Positions 7,387-15,910 of a stretch of 19,309 nt of DNA are shown piece after piece. Positions within the stretch are counted from its first letter, which is position 1; the number at the start of each line of letters is the position of its first letter. The stretch covers positions 1 through 19,309 of the forward strand of contig JBMTYG010000052.1 of NCBI GenBank assembly GCA_049454295.1, read 5' to 3'. The notes below the pieces were generated by a model that did not search any database, was not told the origin of the DNA, and saw only the letters and a program-made list of their open reading frames with translations. Source of the DNA: UBA7803 sp049454295 (GTDB taxonomy: Bacteria; Pseudomonadota; Gammaproteobacteria; Pseudomonadales; Azotimanducaceae). Both the position numbers and the translations under genes were made by a program.

Positions 7387-8364
7387 ATGAGCGGCATGAA
7401 GAACCTACGAGTGGGGTTCGCCGGAACTCCGGATTTTGCTGCCGCTATATTAGTGCGGCTGTGCGACTCCCCGTGGGCGCCGATCGTCGTTTTCACCCAA
7501 CCTGATCGACCTGCGGGCCGCGGTCGCAAGCTGCTGGCATCGGCAGTCAAAACTATCGCCGAAGATCGGAACATCCCGATCGAGCAACCGCTCTCTTTTA
7601 AACAACCAGACGCGCTTCAATCACTGCAGAACTACCAGCTTGACCTTCTCGTGGTCGCCGCTTATGGGCTCATTCTCCCTCAAGCCGCGCTCGACGCCCC
7701 GGATCTGGGTTGTCTGAATGTGCATGCCTCGCTGTTGCCACGGTGGCGCGGCGCCGCGCCAATCGAACGGGCGCTGATGGCAGGGGACTCTGAAACCGGC
7801 GTTTGTCTCATGCACATGGAAGCTGGTTTGGACACCGGACCGATCTACGCGAAAAGAGCGCTGAAGATTTCTCGAGATAGTACCGGACCCGCTCTGGAGA
7901 CGGCGCTCGCGCGCCTCGGGGCGGACTTGCTCATCGAGCTCCTGCCGACCATCTCGACTGCGGTCGCCACGCCGCAGCCGGCCGAGGGAGTGACCTACGC
8001 GCGCAAACTGTTGCCGTCCGAAGGAGAAATCGACTGGAGCCTATCGGCGATCACCATCGAGCGGAAGCTACGAGCACTCTGCCCGCGAGTTCCCGTGTAC
8101 ACCGATGTGAACGGTTCAGATAGCACGGTGCGAGTCTTCCTGCTCGAGGCAGAGGCACAGCCCAACGGGGCTGGAAGCGCAGGAAAGATTCTGTCGATCG
8201 ACCCAAGGCGGGGACTAGAAGTCGGTTGTGGTGAGGGCTCTCTCTGGATCACACGCCTTCGACTGAACCGCGGCAAGGGTCTACCGCTATCCATCGCTGA
8301 AGCCGTGAACGGGTTTAGATCTTTTTTCGAGGTGGGTCGCGTGCTCGGCTCAGGGAGGGACTGA
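7387..8364 (+). CDS. fmt: Methionyl-tRNA formyltransferase
   Basis: Transfers a formyl group from 10-formyltetrahydrofolate to Met-tRNA(fMet) for translation initiation. The N-terminal catalytic domain has FAGTPDFAA, the folate-binding SLLPRWRGAAPI (115-126) and the active-site trio N111, H113 and D149, which correspond to N106, H108 and D144 of E. coli. The C-terminal OB-fold domain, which holds tRNA, covers about 210-325. The 325-residue length is slightly above the E. coli protein. It starts 30 bases after def; an in-frame ATG three codons later is an alternative start. Confidence 0.97.
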   Translation: MSGMKNLRVGFAGTPDFAAAILVRLCDSPWAPIVVFTQPDRPAGRGRKLLASAVKTIAEDRNIPIEQPLSFKQPDALQSLQNYQLDLLVVAAYGLILPQAALDAPDLGCLNVHASLLPRWRGAAPIERALMAGDSETGVCLMHMEAGLDTGPIYAKRALKISRDSTGPALETALARLGADLLIELLPTISTAVATPQPAEGVTYARKLLPSEGEIDWSLSAITIERKLRALCPRVPVYTDVNGSDSTVRVFLLEAEAQPNGAGSAGKILSIDPRRGLEVGCGEGSLWITRLRLNRGKGLPLSIAEAVNGFRSFFEVGRVLGSGRD

Positions 8365-8367
8365 CCC

Positions 8368-9663
8368 ATGGCACAAGACGCCCGAGCCGATGCGGCGCTG
8401 AAACTTACCGAAATAATCGTTCGGGAGCGGACTACTGATCAGGTTTTCGACTCGTCCTCCCCCGCGTCGCCCCTGGTGACGGAATTGGTTTATGGGACGC
8501 TGCGTCACTACATGGCGCTTGCGCATGTGGTTCGGGAACAACTCCAGAAGCCGCTTAGAAACAGTGACATGGATGTCTTTCATCTGATGATGATTGGACT
8601 CTACCAACGGCACTTCACGCGCATTCCGGACCATGCTGCAGTAAACGAAACGGTCGCCGCGGCCAAACACCTCAAGAAACCTTGGGCGCGAGGCCTGATC
8701 AACGCAGTACTGCGGCGCGCGCCGAATCCCGAACCCTCATTCGAGCACCCGGATTGGTTCCAGGACGAGCTGACGTCGTGCGTTAAGGCTCAGGCTCCGT
8801 CTATCTTGGCCGCCAACCTCGAGAGGGCGCCCATGGCGATCAGGATCAATCTGGAGCAAATCTCACGGACGGACTACCTCGGTAAGCTGAAGGCCACGGG
8901 CATCGGTGTTCACGACCCCATCGCCGACACCATCGCGGGCGACGAGCGAAGCGGCTGGGGGCCAGAGACGCTCATCCTCAAAACCCCCGTCCCATCGCGA
9001 GTTCTACCTGGATTCAACGAAGGGCTCGTTTCAATACAGGATGGGGGCGCGCAGCTGCTGCCCGGTATCCTGTTCCCCGAAAGCTGCACACCGATGAGCA
9101 CCTTGTTGGACGCCTGTGCGGCGCCAGGCGGAAAGCTATTTCATCTGCTCGAGCGATTCCCAGGACTCAGAGTCACAGCAATAGACCGAAGCAGCCGGCG
9201 TATGGACATGCTGACGCAAGAATCTCGTCGGCTAAAGGCACCTGCCTTCACGAGCATTGTCGCGGACGCGATCGCGGACACCTGGTGGGACGGGACACTT
9301 TTCGACAACATTCTTTTAGATGCGCCGTGCTCGGGCAGTGGAACGATCCGGCGACATCCAGAAATCAAGCTCCTTCGACAACGGAAGAGCTTGCCGGTCT
9401 ACGCTGAAACACAGACCCAGCTGCTCAAAATGCTATGGGCGAAGCTCAAGCCAGGCGGCGTCCTCGTCTATTGCACGTGTTCCTTGTTCGAGGTGGAAAA
9501 CGATGGCGTTATCGGCAGATTTCTGCAGGAGCAGACTGATGCGCGGCTGCAACCGTTGAGCGTCTGCACGGGGGTCAAGACGGCCTTCGGTTGGCAACTT
9601 TTGCCCACGAATCCCCAAACCGATGGCTTTTACTTTTCCAGACTTACCAAGGCTGACCCATGA
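8368..9663 (+). CDS. rsmB: 16S rRNA (cytosine-967 C5) methyltransferase
   Basis: Methylates C967 of 16S rRNA using S-adenosylmethionine. The N-terminal third is a NusB-like RNA-binding domain (conserved LVYGTLRHY and the NAVLRR helix). The C-terminal two-thirds is the Rossmann methyltransferase with motif I DACAAPGGK near residue 246, DAPCSGSGTIRRHP (Cys near 320) and YCTCSLFEVEND (catalytic Cys near 371). The two-cysteine arrangement is that of the RNA m5C enzymes. The 431-residue length matches E. coli RsmB (Sun/Fmu). Only 3 bases separate the fmt stop from its ATG, with GGGAGG inside the end of fmt as ribosome site, so translation is probably coupled. Confidence 0.96.
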   Translation: MAQDARADAALKLTEIIVRERTTDQVFDSSSPASPLVTELVYGTLRHYMALAHVVREQLQKPLRNSDMDVFHLMMIGLYQRHFTRIPDHAAVNETVAAAKHLKKPWARGLINAVLRRAPNPEPSFEHPDWFQDELTSCVKAQAPSILAANLERAPMAIRINLEQISRTDYLGKLKATGIGVHDPIADTIAGDERSGWGPETLILKTPVPSRVLPGFNEGLVSIQDGGAQLLPGILFPESCTPMSTLLDACAAPGGKLFHLLERFPGLRVTAIDRSSRRMDMLTQESRRLKAPAFTSIVADAIADTWWDGTLFDNILLDAPCSGSGTIRRHPEIKLLRQRKSLPVYAETQTQLLKMLWAKLKPGGVLVYCTCSLFEVENDGVIGRFLQEQTDARLQPLSVCTGVKTAFGWQLLPTNPQTDGFYFSRLTKADP

Positions 9664-11033
9664 AGATCGTGATCCTTGGCGCAGGACAAGTTGGCGGCAC
9701 GCTTGCCACGCATCTCGCGAATGAGCAGTTCGACGTGACACTGGTAGACGAGAACGGTCGGAGCCTGCGGGGCTTGAGCGACCGACTTGACATTCGCACG
9801 GTCCAGGGATGGGCATCTCATCCGGACGTGCTAAGACTGGCGGGGGCCGAGGATGCGGACATGCTGATCGCGGTGACCTCTAGCGATGAGGTCAACATGG
9901 TGGCGTGTTCGGTGTGCTCTACGCTTTTTCGAACGCCAACAAAGATCGCTCGAATTCGCTCCGCCACGTTTCTGGAAGCCTCCGGATTTCATGCCCAGGA
10001 GCAGTTGCCGATTGATGTGGTCATCAACCCCGAGGCGGTGGTGACCGACGGAATCAAACAGCTGCTCGAGCACCCTGGTGCGCTTCAGGTTCTCGATTTC
10101 GCAGAAGGCAGAATCCAGCTGGTTGCGGTAAAGGCCTATCACGGAGGTCCACTGGTCGGGAGAGCGCTGCGTCTGTTACGGGAGCACATGCCCTCGGTAG
10201 ATACCCGTGTCGCAGCAATCTATCGCCGGGGGCGAGCCATCATCCCAACCGGAGACACCGTTATCGAGGCAGACGACGAAGTGTTCTTCGTGGCAGCACG
10301 CCGCGACATTAACGCAGTGATGGGGGAGCTTCGGAAGATCGAACGACCATTCCGGCGGATCATGATTGCCGGCGGGGGCAATATCGGGACACGTCTCGCA
10401 CTCGCAGTCGAAGGGTCATTTAACGTGAAGGTCATTGAACAGAATGCGTCGCGCTGCGAGGCTCTAGCGGACCTACTCAGCACCTCGGTCGTCCTCAACA
10501 TGGATGCGACCGATCAGGAGCGGTTGCTTGAGGAAAACATCGAACACTGCGACGCGTTCTGCGCACTGACCAACGATGATGAGGTCAACATCATGTCCTC
10601 GTTGCTCGCTAAGCGACTGGGGGTACGACAAGTTATCACCTTGATCAGCAAGCCCGCCTATGTGGATTTGGTGCAGGGAGGGGAAATCGACATCGCCATT
10701 TCGCCGCAACAGGCAACAGCAAGCCTTCTCCTGAGCTATGTGCGCCGCGCGGATGTCGTCAGAGCGCACAGTCTTCGGCGGGGTGCTGCAGAGGCGATCG
10801 AGGCGATCGCCCACGGCGATGCCAAAAGCTCTCGGGTTGTTGGCCGTCAGCTGCGGGACATTCCCCTGCCGCCTGGAGCGACAATTGGAGCACTCGCGCG
10901 CGGATCAAAAGTGCTGATCGCCCACGATGACATCGTCGTTGAGCCCGAGGACCACCTGATCATATTCCTCGTCGACAAGCGACAGATATCGGCTATCGAA
11001 CGCCTCTTTCAGGTCGGGCTCAATTTCTTCTAA
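9660..11033 (+). CDS. trkA: Trk system potassium uptake regulatory protein TrkA
   Basis: Peripheral cytoplasmic NAD(H)-binding subunit that gates the TrkH/TrkG potassium channel. The 457 residues contain two tandem RCK units: N-terminal Rossmann folds opening with ILGAGQVGGTLA (residue 4 on) and MIAGGGNIGTRLA (about 236 on), each followed by an RCK-C domain. The SSDEVNM and NDDEVNIM motifs lie at equivalent places in the two halves, showing the internal duplication. The start overlaps the rsmB stop in an ATGA arrangement, so the two are translationally coupled. The Trk membrane subunit is not in the window. Confidence 0.97.
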   Translation: MKIVILGAGQVGGTLATHLANEQFDVTLVDENGRSLRGLSDRLDIRTVQGWASHPDVLRLAGAEDADMLIAVTSSDEVNMVACSVCSTLFRTPTKIARIRSATFLEASGFHAQEQLPIDVVINPEAVVTDGIKQLLEHPGALQVLDFAEGRIQLVAVKAYHGGPLVGRALRLLREHMPSVDTRVAAIYRRGRAIIPTGDTVIEADDEVFFVAARRDINAVMGELRKIERPFRRIMIAGGGNIGTRLALAVEGSFNVKVIEQNASRCEALADLLSTSVVLNMDATDQERLLEENIEHCDAFCALTNDDEVNIMSSLLAKRLGVRQVITLISKPAYVDLVQGGEIDIAISPQQATASLLLSYVRRADVVRAHSLRRGAAEAIEAIAHGDAKSSRVVGRQLRDIPLPPGATIGALARGSKVLIAHDDIVVEPEDHLIIFLVDKRQISAIERLFQVGLNFF

Positions 11034-11071
11034 GCCCGAACTTACCGCCGTCGCCCTCACGGCCGGCGCCT

Positions 11072-11974
11072 TCAGGCTCGGCGGCTTCCAGGCCGATAAA
11101 TGTCTGGAGATCCCTTTGGCTGTCGCTTGAATCGCTTATAGGACCACTGATATTGAGGCGGATAACGCTGGATCAGCTCTTCGATCGCCTGATTGAGCTT
11201 TCGCGCGTTTACTTCGTCGTCATGGGGTACCGGGAAACCGTCCAGGCCGCGAAACTCCAGTCTAAACCCTCGCTCAGAGCGAAAGCAGGCCCCTAAGACC
11301 ACATCCGCGCCAGTGCTGGCGGCGAGTCGAAACGCTAGCGTCATGGTCAACGCGGGGTGGTTGAAGAAAGATGCGTAGATCCCGGCGGATCGTTCGGGAA
11401 CCTGATCGGGCAGTAATACGGCAGCCGAACCCCCTTGTAACGCTCGATAAATTGACCGTATGCCTGAAACACCGATAGGGACCATCCGGGTGCCGCGATT
11501 GGATCGCAGCGCACTCAACAAACGGTCCGCTACGGGGGATCGGAGAGGGCTATAGGTGGCGGTGATTCGGTAATCTGCTAGGTAGAGAGACAAGAACTCC
11601 CAGTTGCCAATATGCGGGACAAGTATCAGGAGTCCGCTGTTGTCGGAACGGTGACGCTGCAGAAGGTGCTCGCCATGGATTTCTTCGATAGCGGCTCTCC
11701 AACGCTCACTGGATCGAGCGGACCATAAAAACGGCAGCTCTGCGGCCAGCATGGCACTTTGCTTAATAGTCTCCGAGAGAAGTTGGGCGTGGTCCGCGGG
11801 CGATAGATGGGGAAAACACCGTTTCAGGTTGATATCAGCGACCCGCTTAATCTCGGTGTCGATTCGCGCGAGCAACTCGCCAAGTCCGCGCCCAACCCGG
11901 CGCAGCAGTTGCAAAGGAAGCGGTGAGAGAACGCCTAACAGTGCTCTACCTAGCAATTCAAACAAGGCAGTCAT
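11072..11974 (-). CDS. LpxL/HtrB-family lipid A acyltransferase
   Basis: Inner-membrane enzyme of the late acylation family that adds secondary acyl chains to lipid A. The 300-residue protein has an N-terminal hydrophobic anchor (about 4-26) and the catalytic H-x4-E motif in HIGNWE (H121, E126). It also has PDQVPERSAGIY and the C-terminal QYQWSYKRFKR typical of the family. The syntenic Pseudomonas gene is PA0011 (htrB1). Which acyl chain and position it uses cannot be read from sequence. The ATG at 11974 lies 12 bases after the tag stop and has no good ribosome site, so it may depend on translation of tag. A TTG one codon earlier is possible. Convergent with trkA across 38 bases with no obvious terminator. 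Confidence 0.9.
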   Translation of the reverse strand: MTALFELLGRALLGVLSPLPLQLLRRVGRGLGELLARIDTEIKRVADINLKRCFPHLSPADHAQLLSETIKQSAMLAAELPFLWSARSSERWRAAIEEIHGEHLLQRHRSDNSGLLILVPHIGNWEFLSLYLADYRITATYSPLRSPVADRLLSALRSNRGTRMVPIGVSGIRSIYRALQGGSAAVLLPDQVPERSAGIYASFFNHPALTMTLAFRLAASTGADVVLGACFRSERGFRLEFRGLDGFPVPHDDEVNARKLNQAIEELIQRYPPQYQWSYKRFKRQPKGSPDIYRPGSRRA

Positions 11975-11986
11975 CAAACAGCCGGC

Positions 11987-12544
11987 TTATCGGGAGGAAT
12001 CAGCGCGCCGGAAGCACGTGACGATGTGGTCATCAACCATCCCTGCCGCTTGCATGAAGGACTGAAGGGCGACGGGACCCAGGAATCGAAAACCTTCTTT
12101 GCGAAGCAACGCTGCCAGCTCATGGGACAACCCGGTCTGATTAGGGATATCCGACTCCGCCGCATAGTGATTGATCACGGTTTGACCGCCGACTACGCTC
12201 CATAACCAGTGAGGGAAGTCAGGACCCATACGCGAGGCTATTTGAGCGTTGTTGATCATCGCCTGAAGTTTGCTTCTATGTCGGATGATTCGAGGGTCTT
12301 CAGTCCAGTCCTGAATCCGCTCCGGACCCAAGCGCGCAATTTCGTCCGGTTGGAAATCAAAGAACAGTTCCCGCATCGCAGCCCGCTTGTTCAGGACGAT
12401 CCGCCATGAGAGCCCGGTCTGCATGAGCTCTAGTGTCAGACACTCGAAAAGATCCCGTCGATCAAACTTGGGGACTCCCCATTCAGTATCGTGGTACCGC
12501 TCCATGGTTTCATCGCCAACACACCAGCCACAGCGGGTTTTCAC
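11987..12544 (-). CDS. tag: DNA-3-methyladenine glycosylase I
   Basis: Constitutive base-excision repair enzyme that removes 3-methyladenine from DNA. The 185-residue length matches E. coli Tag. The structural zinc ligands are all present: C5, H18, H173 and C177 (C4, H17, H175 and C179 in E. coli). So are YHDTEWGVP, QTGLSW, IIRHRSKLQA and the SFMQAAGMVDDH segment of the HhH-type fold. I chose the GTG at 12544, which gives the usual MKTRCGW start and has GAGG 10 bases upstream. A longer in-frame reading to 12661 adds 39 residues unlike the family. Divergent from the plsC-type gene and coupled to the acyltransferase gene that follows. Confidence 0.95.
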   Translation of the reverse strand: MKTRCGWCVGDETMERYHDTEWGVPKFDRRDLFECLTLELMQTGLSWRIVLNKRAAMRELFFDFQPDEIARLGPERIQDWTEDPRIIRHRSKLQAMINNAQIASRMGPDFPHWLWSVVGGQTVINHYAAESDIPNQTGLSHELAALLRKEGFRFLGPVALQSFMQAAGMVDDHIVTCFRRADSSR

Positions 12545-12684
12545 AGCACGGGGACCTCGATACCCTTGGCGTCCTGCGAAGTGTAACTGACACCGAGTGC
12601 CGTCGACGCATTGCTTAGAGCCCTGAAAGAGCTCTCGGCATAGAATTGATTTGTGGTCCAAAAGGGTCAGATTGGGGAGTGCCT

Positions 12685-13407
12685 GTGTCGGTCATTCGGG
12701 CTGCAACGTTTTATGTCGGTTATGCGCTGATCACCATCATCTGGGGATCACTGGGCGTGCTTTTCGGCTGGATTCTTCCCTTTCGCGCCCGTTTCGCGTT
12801 CATCATCGGCGGGTGGACACGCATTTGTCTGTTCTGGCTCCGCCTATGCTGCGGGATCAGCGCACAGATCTCGGGCCTTGAGAATCTGCCGAAAAAACCC
12901 TGCATTGTGCTCTCGCGACACGAAAGCACTTGGGAAACCTTGTTCCTGCAGACTTTGTTGGCGCCACAAGCCACCCTGATCAAACGAGAGTTGCTGTGGA
13001 TTCCGTTCTTTGGGTGGGCATTCCGGCTGCTGAAACCCATCGCTATTGACCGAAGCGATGGGAGAAAAGCCCTGCGGCAACTGGTGTCGGAGGGAAAAGC
13101 GCGCCTGGACGCGGGGTTTTGGGTGGTCTTGTTTCCCGAAGGTACTCGATTAGCTCACGCTCAAACGGGCAAATTGCAGCCAGGCGGCGCCGCTTTGGCA
13201 GCGGCCAGCGGCGCACCCATCGTTATTTTTGCTCACGATGCGGGTCGATATTGGCCCGCTCACGCCTTCTTGAAGTCGCCTGGAGTGGTCCAGGGTAGTT
13301 TTAGTACGCCGATAATGACAGCAGGAATGACATCTAAGGCGATTCAGGCCATGGTTTCGGATGAACTTGACCGGATGATGGCTTCCCTTTCCTGTCCCTC
13401 GTTATAA
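12685..13407 (+). CDS. 1-acyl-sn-glycerol-3-phosphate acyltransferase (PlsC family; Pseudomonas lptA/PA0005-like)
   Basis: Adds the second acyl chain to lysophosphatidate in phospholipid synthesis, at the inner membrane. The 240-residue protein has one or two N-terminal hydrophobic segments, then the catalytic motif as RHESTWE (H79, E84), an H-x4-E variant of the usual H-x4-D that I recall as normal in this proteobacterial subfamily. Next come a segment around RELLWIPFFGW, and FPEGTR (150-155), which binds the glycerol phosphate. The GTG at 12685 is chosen because GGGGAG lies 5 bases upstream; in-frame TTG and GTG codons earlier lack a site. Its stop lies 5 bases from the gyrB stop (convergent). 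Confidence 0.92.
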   Translation: MSVIRAATFYVGYALITIIWGSLGVLFGWILPFRARFAFIIGGWTRICLFWLRLCCGISAQISGLENLPKKPCIVLSRHESTWETLFLQTLLAPQATLIKRELLWIPFFGWAFRLLKPIAIDRSDGRKALRQLVSEGKARLDAGFWVVLFPEGTRLAHAQTGKLQPGGAALAAASGAPIVIFAHDAGRYWPAHAFLKSPGVVQGSFSTPIMTAGMTSKAIQAMVSDELDRMMASLSCPSL

Positions 13408-13412
13408 GTTCG

Positions 13413-15833
13413 CTAAACATCCAGGTTGACGACAGAAAGCGCGTTGGACTCGATGAACTCTCGGCGTGGGTCGACCTGATCACCCATCAAAGTGGTGAAC
13501 ATTCGATCTGCGGCGATGCTGTCCTCTATGGTTACCCGAAGCATGCGACGCACCGAGGGATCCATGGTCGTCTCCCAGAGCTGCTCCGGATTCATTTCAC
13601 CTAGGCCTTTGTAACGCTGCACGTCGAGCCCTCGACGAGCTTCCCCGAACAGCCATTCGACCACCTCTCCCAACGTCTCAACCGGACGCTGGCGCTCGCC
13701 TCGACGGACGATGAGCGGTGTCACTGCCGCGCCCAGGGTGTCTACGATGCGTTCCCTCAGAGCCCGTATCGCTTTGTATTCCGGGCCGGCAAAAAACGAC
13801 TGGCCGAGACGGACACGTTCGGTCATGCCGCGGACACGCAGGCCAAGATCGATCCAATAGGTTTGGCTCTCAGGATCGAGTTGAATGTCGGTCGTCACGG
13901 GATAGCCATCAATCGTACCGAGACGAGAGGCAAGGGCCTGCCCTAATCCACGCATGAAGTCTGGATCCCTTCGCTGCTCAGTATCGACGGGATCAACCTC
14001 CAATAGTCGTTCAGTCACGATTCGGGGGTAGGTTCGATTACGGCGCTCAAGAACGTCGAGCAGCTCTACATAAGATCTGACGAGTTCAATCACTTGCTCG
14101 TTAGGCAAAGGGCTACCCGCATCAACAAGGGTTAACTGGCACCCTTCCAACGCCAGCTGCAGAACGAAGGCTTGGAGTTCACCGTCATCCTTCGCATACC
14201 TTTCTTGACGTCCTTTCTTCACCTTGTAGAGCGGTGGCTGCGCAATGAATACGTAGCCGCGTTCAATCAGCTCCGGCATTTGTCGGAAGAAAAAAGTCAG
14301 AAGCAACGTTCGGATATGCGATCCGTCAACGTCGGCATCCGTCATGATGATTATACGATGGTATCTTAATTTATCCGGATTAAAATCTGTTCGACCAATG
14401 CCGCAACCCAGCGCTGTCACTAAAGTTCCAACTTCAGCGGAAGAAATCATCTTGTCGAAACGGGCTTTTTCGACGTTAAGAATCTTCCCACGCAGTGGGA
14501 GGATTGCCTGAGTACGTCTATCACGACCTTGCTTAGCCGAGCCTCCCGCTGAGTCTCCCTCTACAAGGTAAAGCTCTGACAATGCTGGGTCTTTTTCTTG
14601 ACAATCTGCGAGTTTACCGGGGAGTCCAGCGATATCGAGCGCGCCCTTTCGACGAGTCATTTCCTTCGCCTTCCGGGCGGCTTCGCGAGCTCGAGCTGCA
14701 TCGATCATTTTGGTGGCTACAGCCCGGGCGTCCGAAGGATTTTCGTCTAGATACTGAGCAAAGTATGCGCCGAACTCCTGTTCAACAGCGGTCTTCACTT
14801 CGCTCGACACCAACTTGTCTTTAGTCTGAGAGGAAAACTTAGGGTCTGGCACTTTGACCGAGACAACCGCAGTCAGCCCCTCCCTCGCATCATCTCCGCT
14901 CGTGGTGATCTGAGCCTTCTTGGAAAGGCCTTCCCGCTCGATATAGGTGTTAAGGCACTTGGTCAACGCGGTGCGAAAGCCCGTGAGGTGCGTTCCCCCA
15001 TCCCGCTGGGGAATGTTGTTGGTATAGGTGAACACCTGTTCGGAATAGGAGTCATTCCATTGCAGCGCCACTTCAACGGTTATCCCGTCGGTTCGTTCTT
15101 TGCTGACAAAGTGGAAGTCCTTGTTGAGGGGAACCTTGTTCTGGTTCAGGAACCCAACAAACTCTTGCAGGCCGCCCAGGAATTGAAAAGTTTCGGTTTT
15201 TCCCGTGCGTTCATCGGTCAAGAAGATCTCAACCCCTGAGTTCAGGAAGGCGAGTTCGCGCAGTCGGCGAGCAAGGATGTCGTAGTGAAAGACTATCGAT
15301 TTGAATGTTTTGTCCGAGGGTTTGAAGTAACACTCCGTCCCCCGCTCAGAGGTAACTCCGGTTTCTGTAAGCGGCGCATCCGGCACACCGTGACGATAAA
15401 CCTGCGAGTAGACCTTGCCCCCTCGCCGAACCGTCAAGCGAAACTCTTCGGATAGCGCATTGACGACGGAAACGCCTACACCGTGGAGTCCGCCTGAAAC
15501 CTTGTAGCTGTTGTCATCGAATTTACCTCCGGAGTGAAGGGTCGTAAGAATGACCTCCGCGGCTGAAACACCTTCTTCGGGGTGGATGTCGACCGGAATG
15601 CCACGCCCGTCGTCCCTAACCGTGATGGCCTCTTCGGGATGAATAACAACATCGACGCGCCGACAGTGGCCGGCGAGTGCTTCGTCGATGGCGTTATCCA
15701 CCAGCTCCTGGACCATATGGTGCAAGCCGGTGCCGTCTTCAGTATCGCCGATATACATGCCTGGACGTTTTCGAACGGCATCCAGTCCCTTTAGTACCTT
15801 GATGGCGCTGGAATCGTAGCTTTCGTCAGTCAT
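13413..15833 (-). CDS. gyrB: DNA gyrase subunit B
   Basis: ATPase subunit of gyrase, which with GyrA introduces negative supercoils. The 806-residue length is that of the long GyrB type that carries the extra TOPRIM insert. The GHKL ATPase domain has VQELVDNAIDEA (E43, N47), DDGRGIP and GGLHGVGVSVVNA. The TOPRIM domain has EGDSAGGSAKQGR (E425, D427) and the metal-binding DADVDG (D499, D501, D503). The C-terminal part ends with QRYKGLGEMNPEQLW. LPLRGK has Arg where E. coli has K447, common in other bacteria. The ATG has GGAG 5 bases upstream. It follows recF by 77 bases containing a candidate promoter and operator-like repeat. Confidence 0.98.
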   Translation of the reverse strand: MTDESYDSSAIKVLKGLDAVRKRPGMYIGDTEDGTGLHHMVQELVDNAIDEALAGHCRRVDVVIHPEEAITVRDDGRGIPVDIHPEEGVSAAEVILTTLHSGGKFDDNSYKVSGGLHGVGVSVVNALSEEFRLTVRRGGKVYSQVYRHGVPDAPLTETGVTSERGTECYFKPSDKTFKSIVFHYDILARRLRELAFLNSGVEIFLTDERTGKTETFQFLGGLQEFVGFLNQNKVPLNKDFHFVSKERTDGITVEVALQWNDSYSEQVFTYTNNIPQRDGGTHLTGFRTALTKCLNTYIEREGLSKKAQITTSGDDAREGLTAVVSVKVPDPKFSSQTKDKLVSSEVKTAVEQEFGAYFAQYLDENPSDARAVATKMIDAARAREAARKAKEMTRRKGALDIAGLPGKLADCQEKDPALSELYLVEGDSAGGSAKQGRDRRTQAILPLRGKILNVEKARFDKMISSAEVGTLVTALGCGIGRTDFNPDKLRYHRIIIMTDADVDGSHIRTLLLTFFFRQMPELIERGYVFIAQPPLYKVKKGRQERYAKDDGELQAFVLQLALEGCQLTLVDAGSPLPNEQVIELVRSYVELLDVLERRNRTYPRIVTERLLEVDPVDTEQRRDPDFMRGLGQALASRLGTIDGYPVTTDIQLDPESQTYWIDLGLRVRGMTERVRLGQSFFAGPEYKAIRALRERIVDTLGAAVTPLIVRRGERQRPVETLGEVVEWLFGEARRGLDVQRYKGLGEMNPEQLWETTMDPSVRRMLRVTIEDSIAADRMFTTLMGDQVDPRREFIESNALSVVNLDV

Positions 15834-15852
15834 GAGATCTCCGGATCAGGCG

Positions 15853-15868
15853 GGGTCAAAGTTGACCC
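15853..15868. promoter_or_regulatory. Operator-like inverted repeat upstream of gyrB
   Basis: GGGTCAA and TTGACCC, two perfect 7-base arms around AG, in the recF-gyrB spacer. It lies 19 bases before the gyrB ATG and 5 bases downstream of the candidate -10, so it would cover the transcription start. That is a typical repressor position; alternatively it forms a hairpin in the leader. No protein can be assigned. Confidence 0.5.
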
Positions 15869-15873
15869 AGGTC

Positions 15874-15903
15874 ATTATCAACGATGGGAGGGCGGGGAAC
15901 CAA
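15874..15903 (-). promoter_or_regulatory. Candidate gyrB promoter
   Basis: On the minus strand TTGGTT (15898-15903) and GATAAT (15874-15879) are separated by 18 bases, which would start transcription near 15867. Moderate match to sigma-70 sites. It would let gyrB be controlled separately from dnaA-dnaN-recF. Confidence 0.4.
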
Positions 15904-15910
15904 TGGGAGT

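Noticed and set aside
11034..11071. Possible bidirectional terminator between trkA and the lipid A acyltransferase gene
   Set aside because: GC-rich short stems are present but without a T-run on either strand; not enough to call a terminator.
12646..12684. Upstream extension of the plsC-type gene starting with TTG
   Set aside because: The 13 extra residues are unlike the family and the only good ribosome site (GGGGAG) lies within this stretch, before the GTG at 12685.
12754..12935. H-x4-E instead of H-x4-D in the PlsC-type enzyme as a catalytic anomaly
   Set aside because: I recall the HxSTWET form as standard in this proteobacterial subfamily, so it is not a defect.
15694..15702. TTATCCACC, one base off a DnaA box, in gyrB
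   Set aside because: It encodes the invariant VDNAID segment of the ATPase domain, so the match follows from protein conservation. No cluster of boxes surrounds it.
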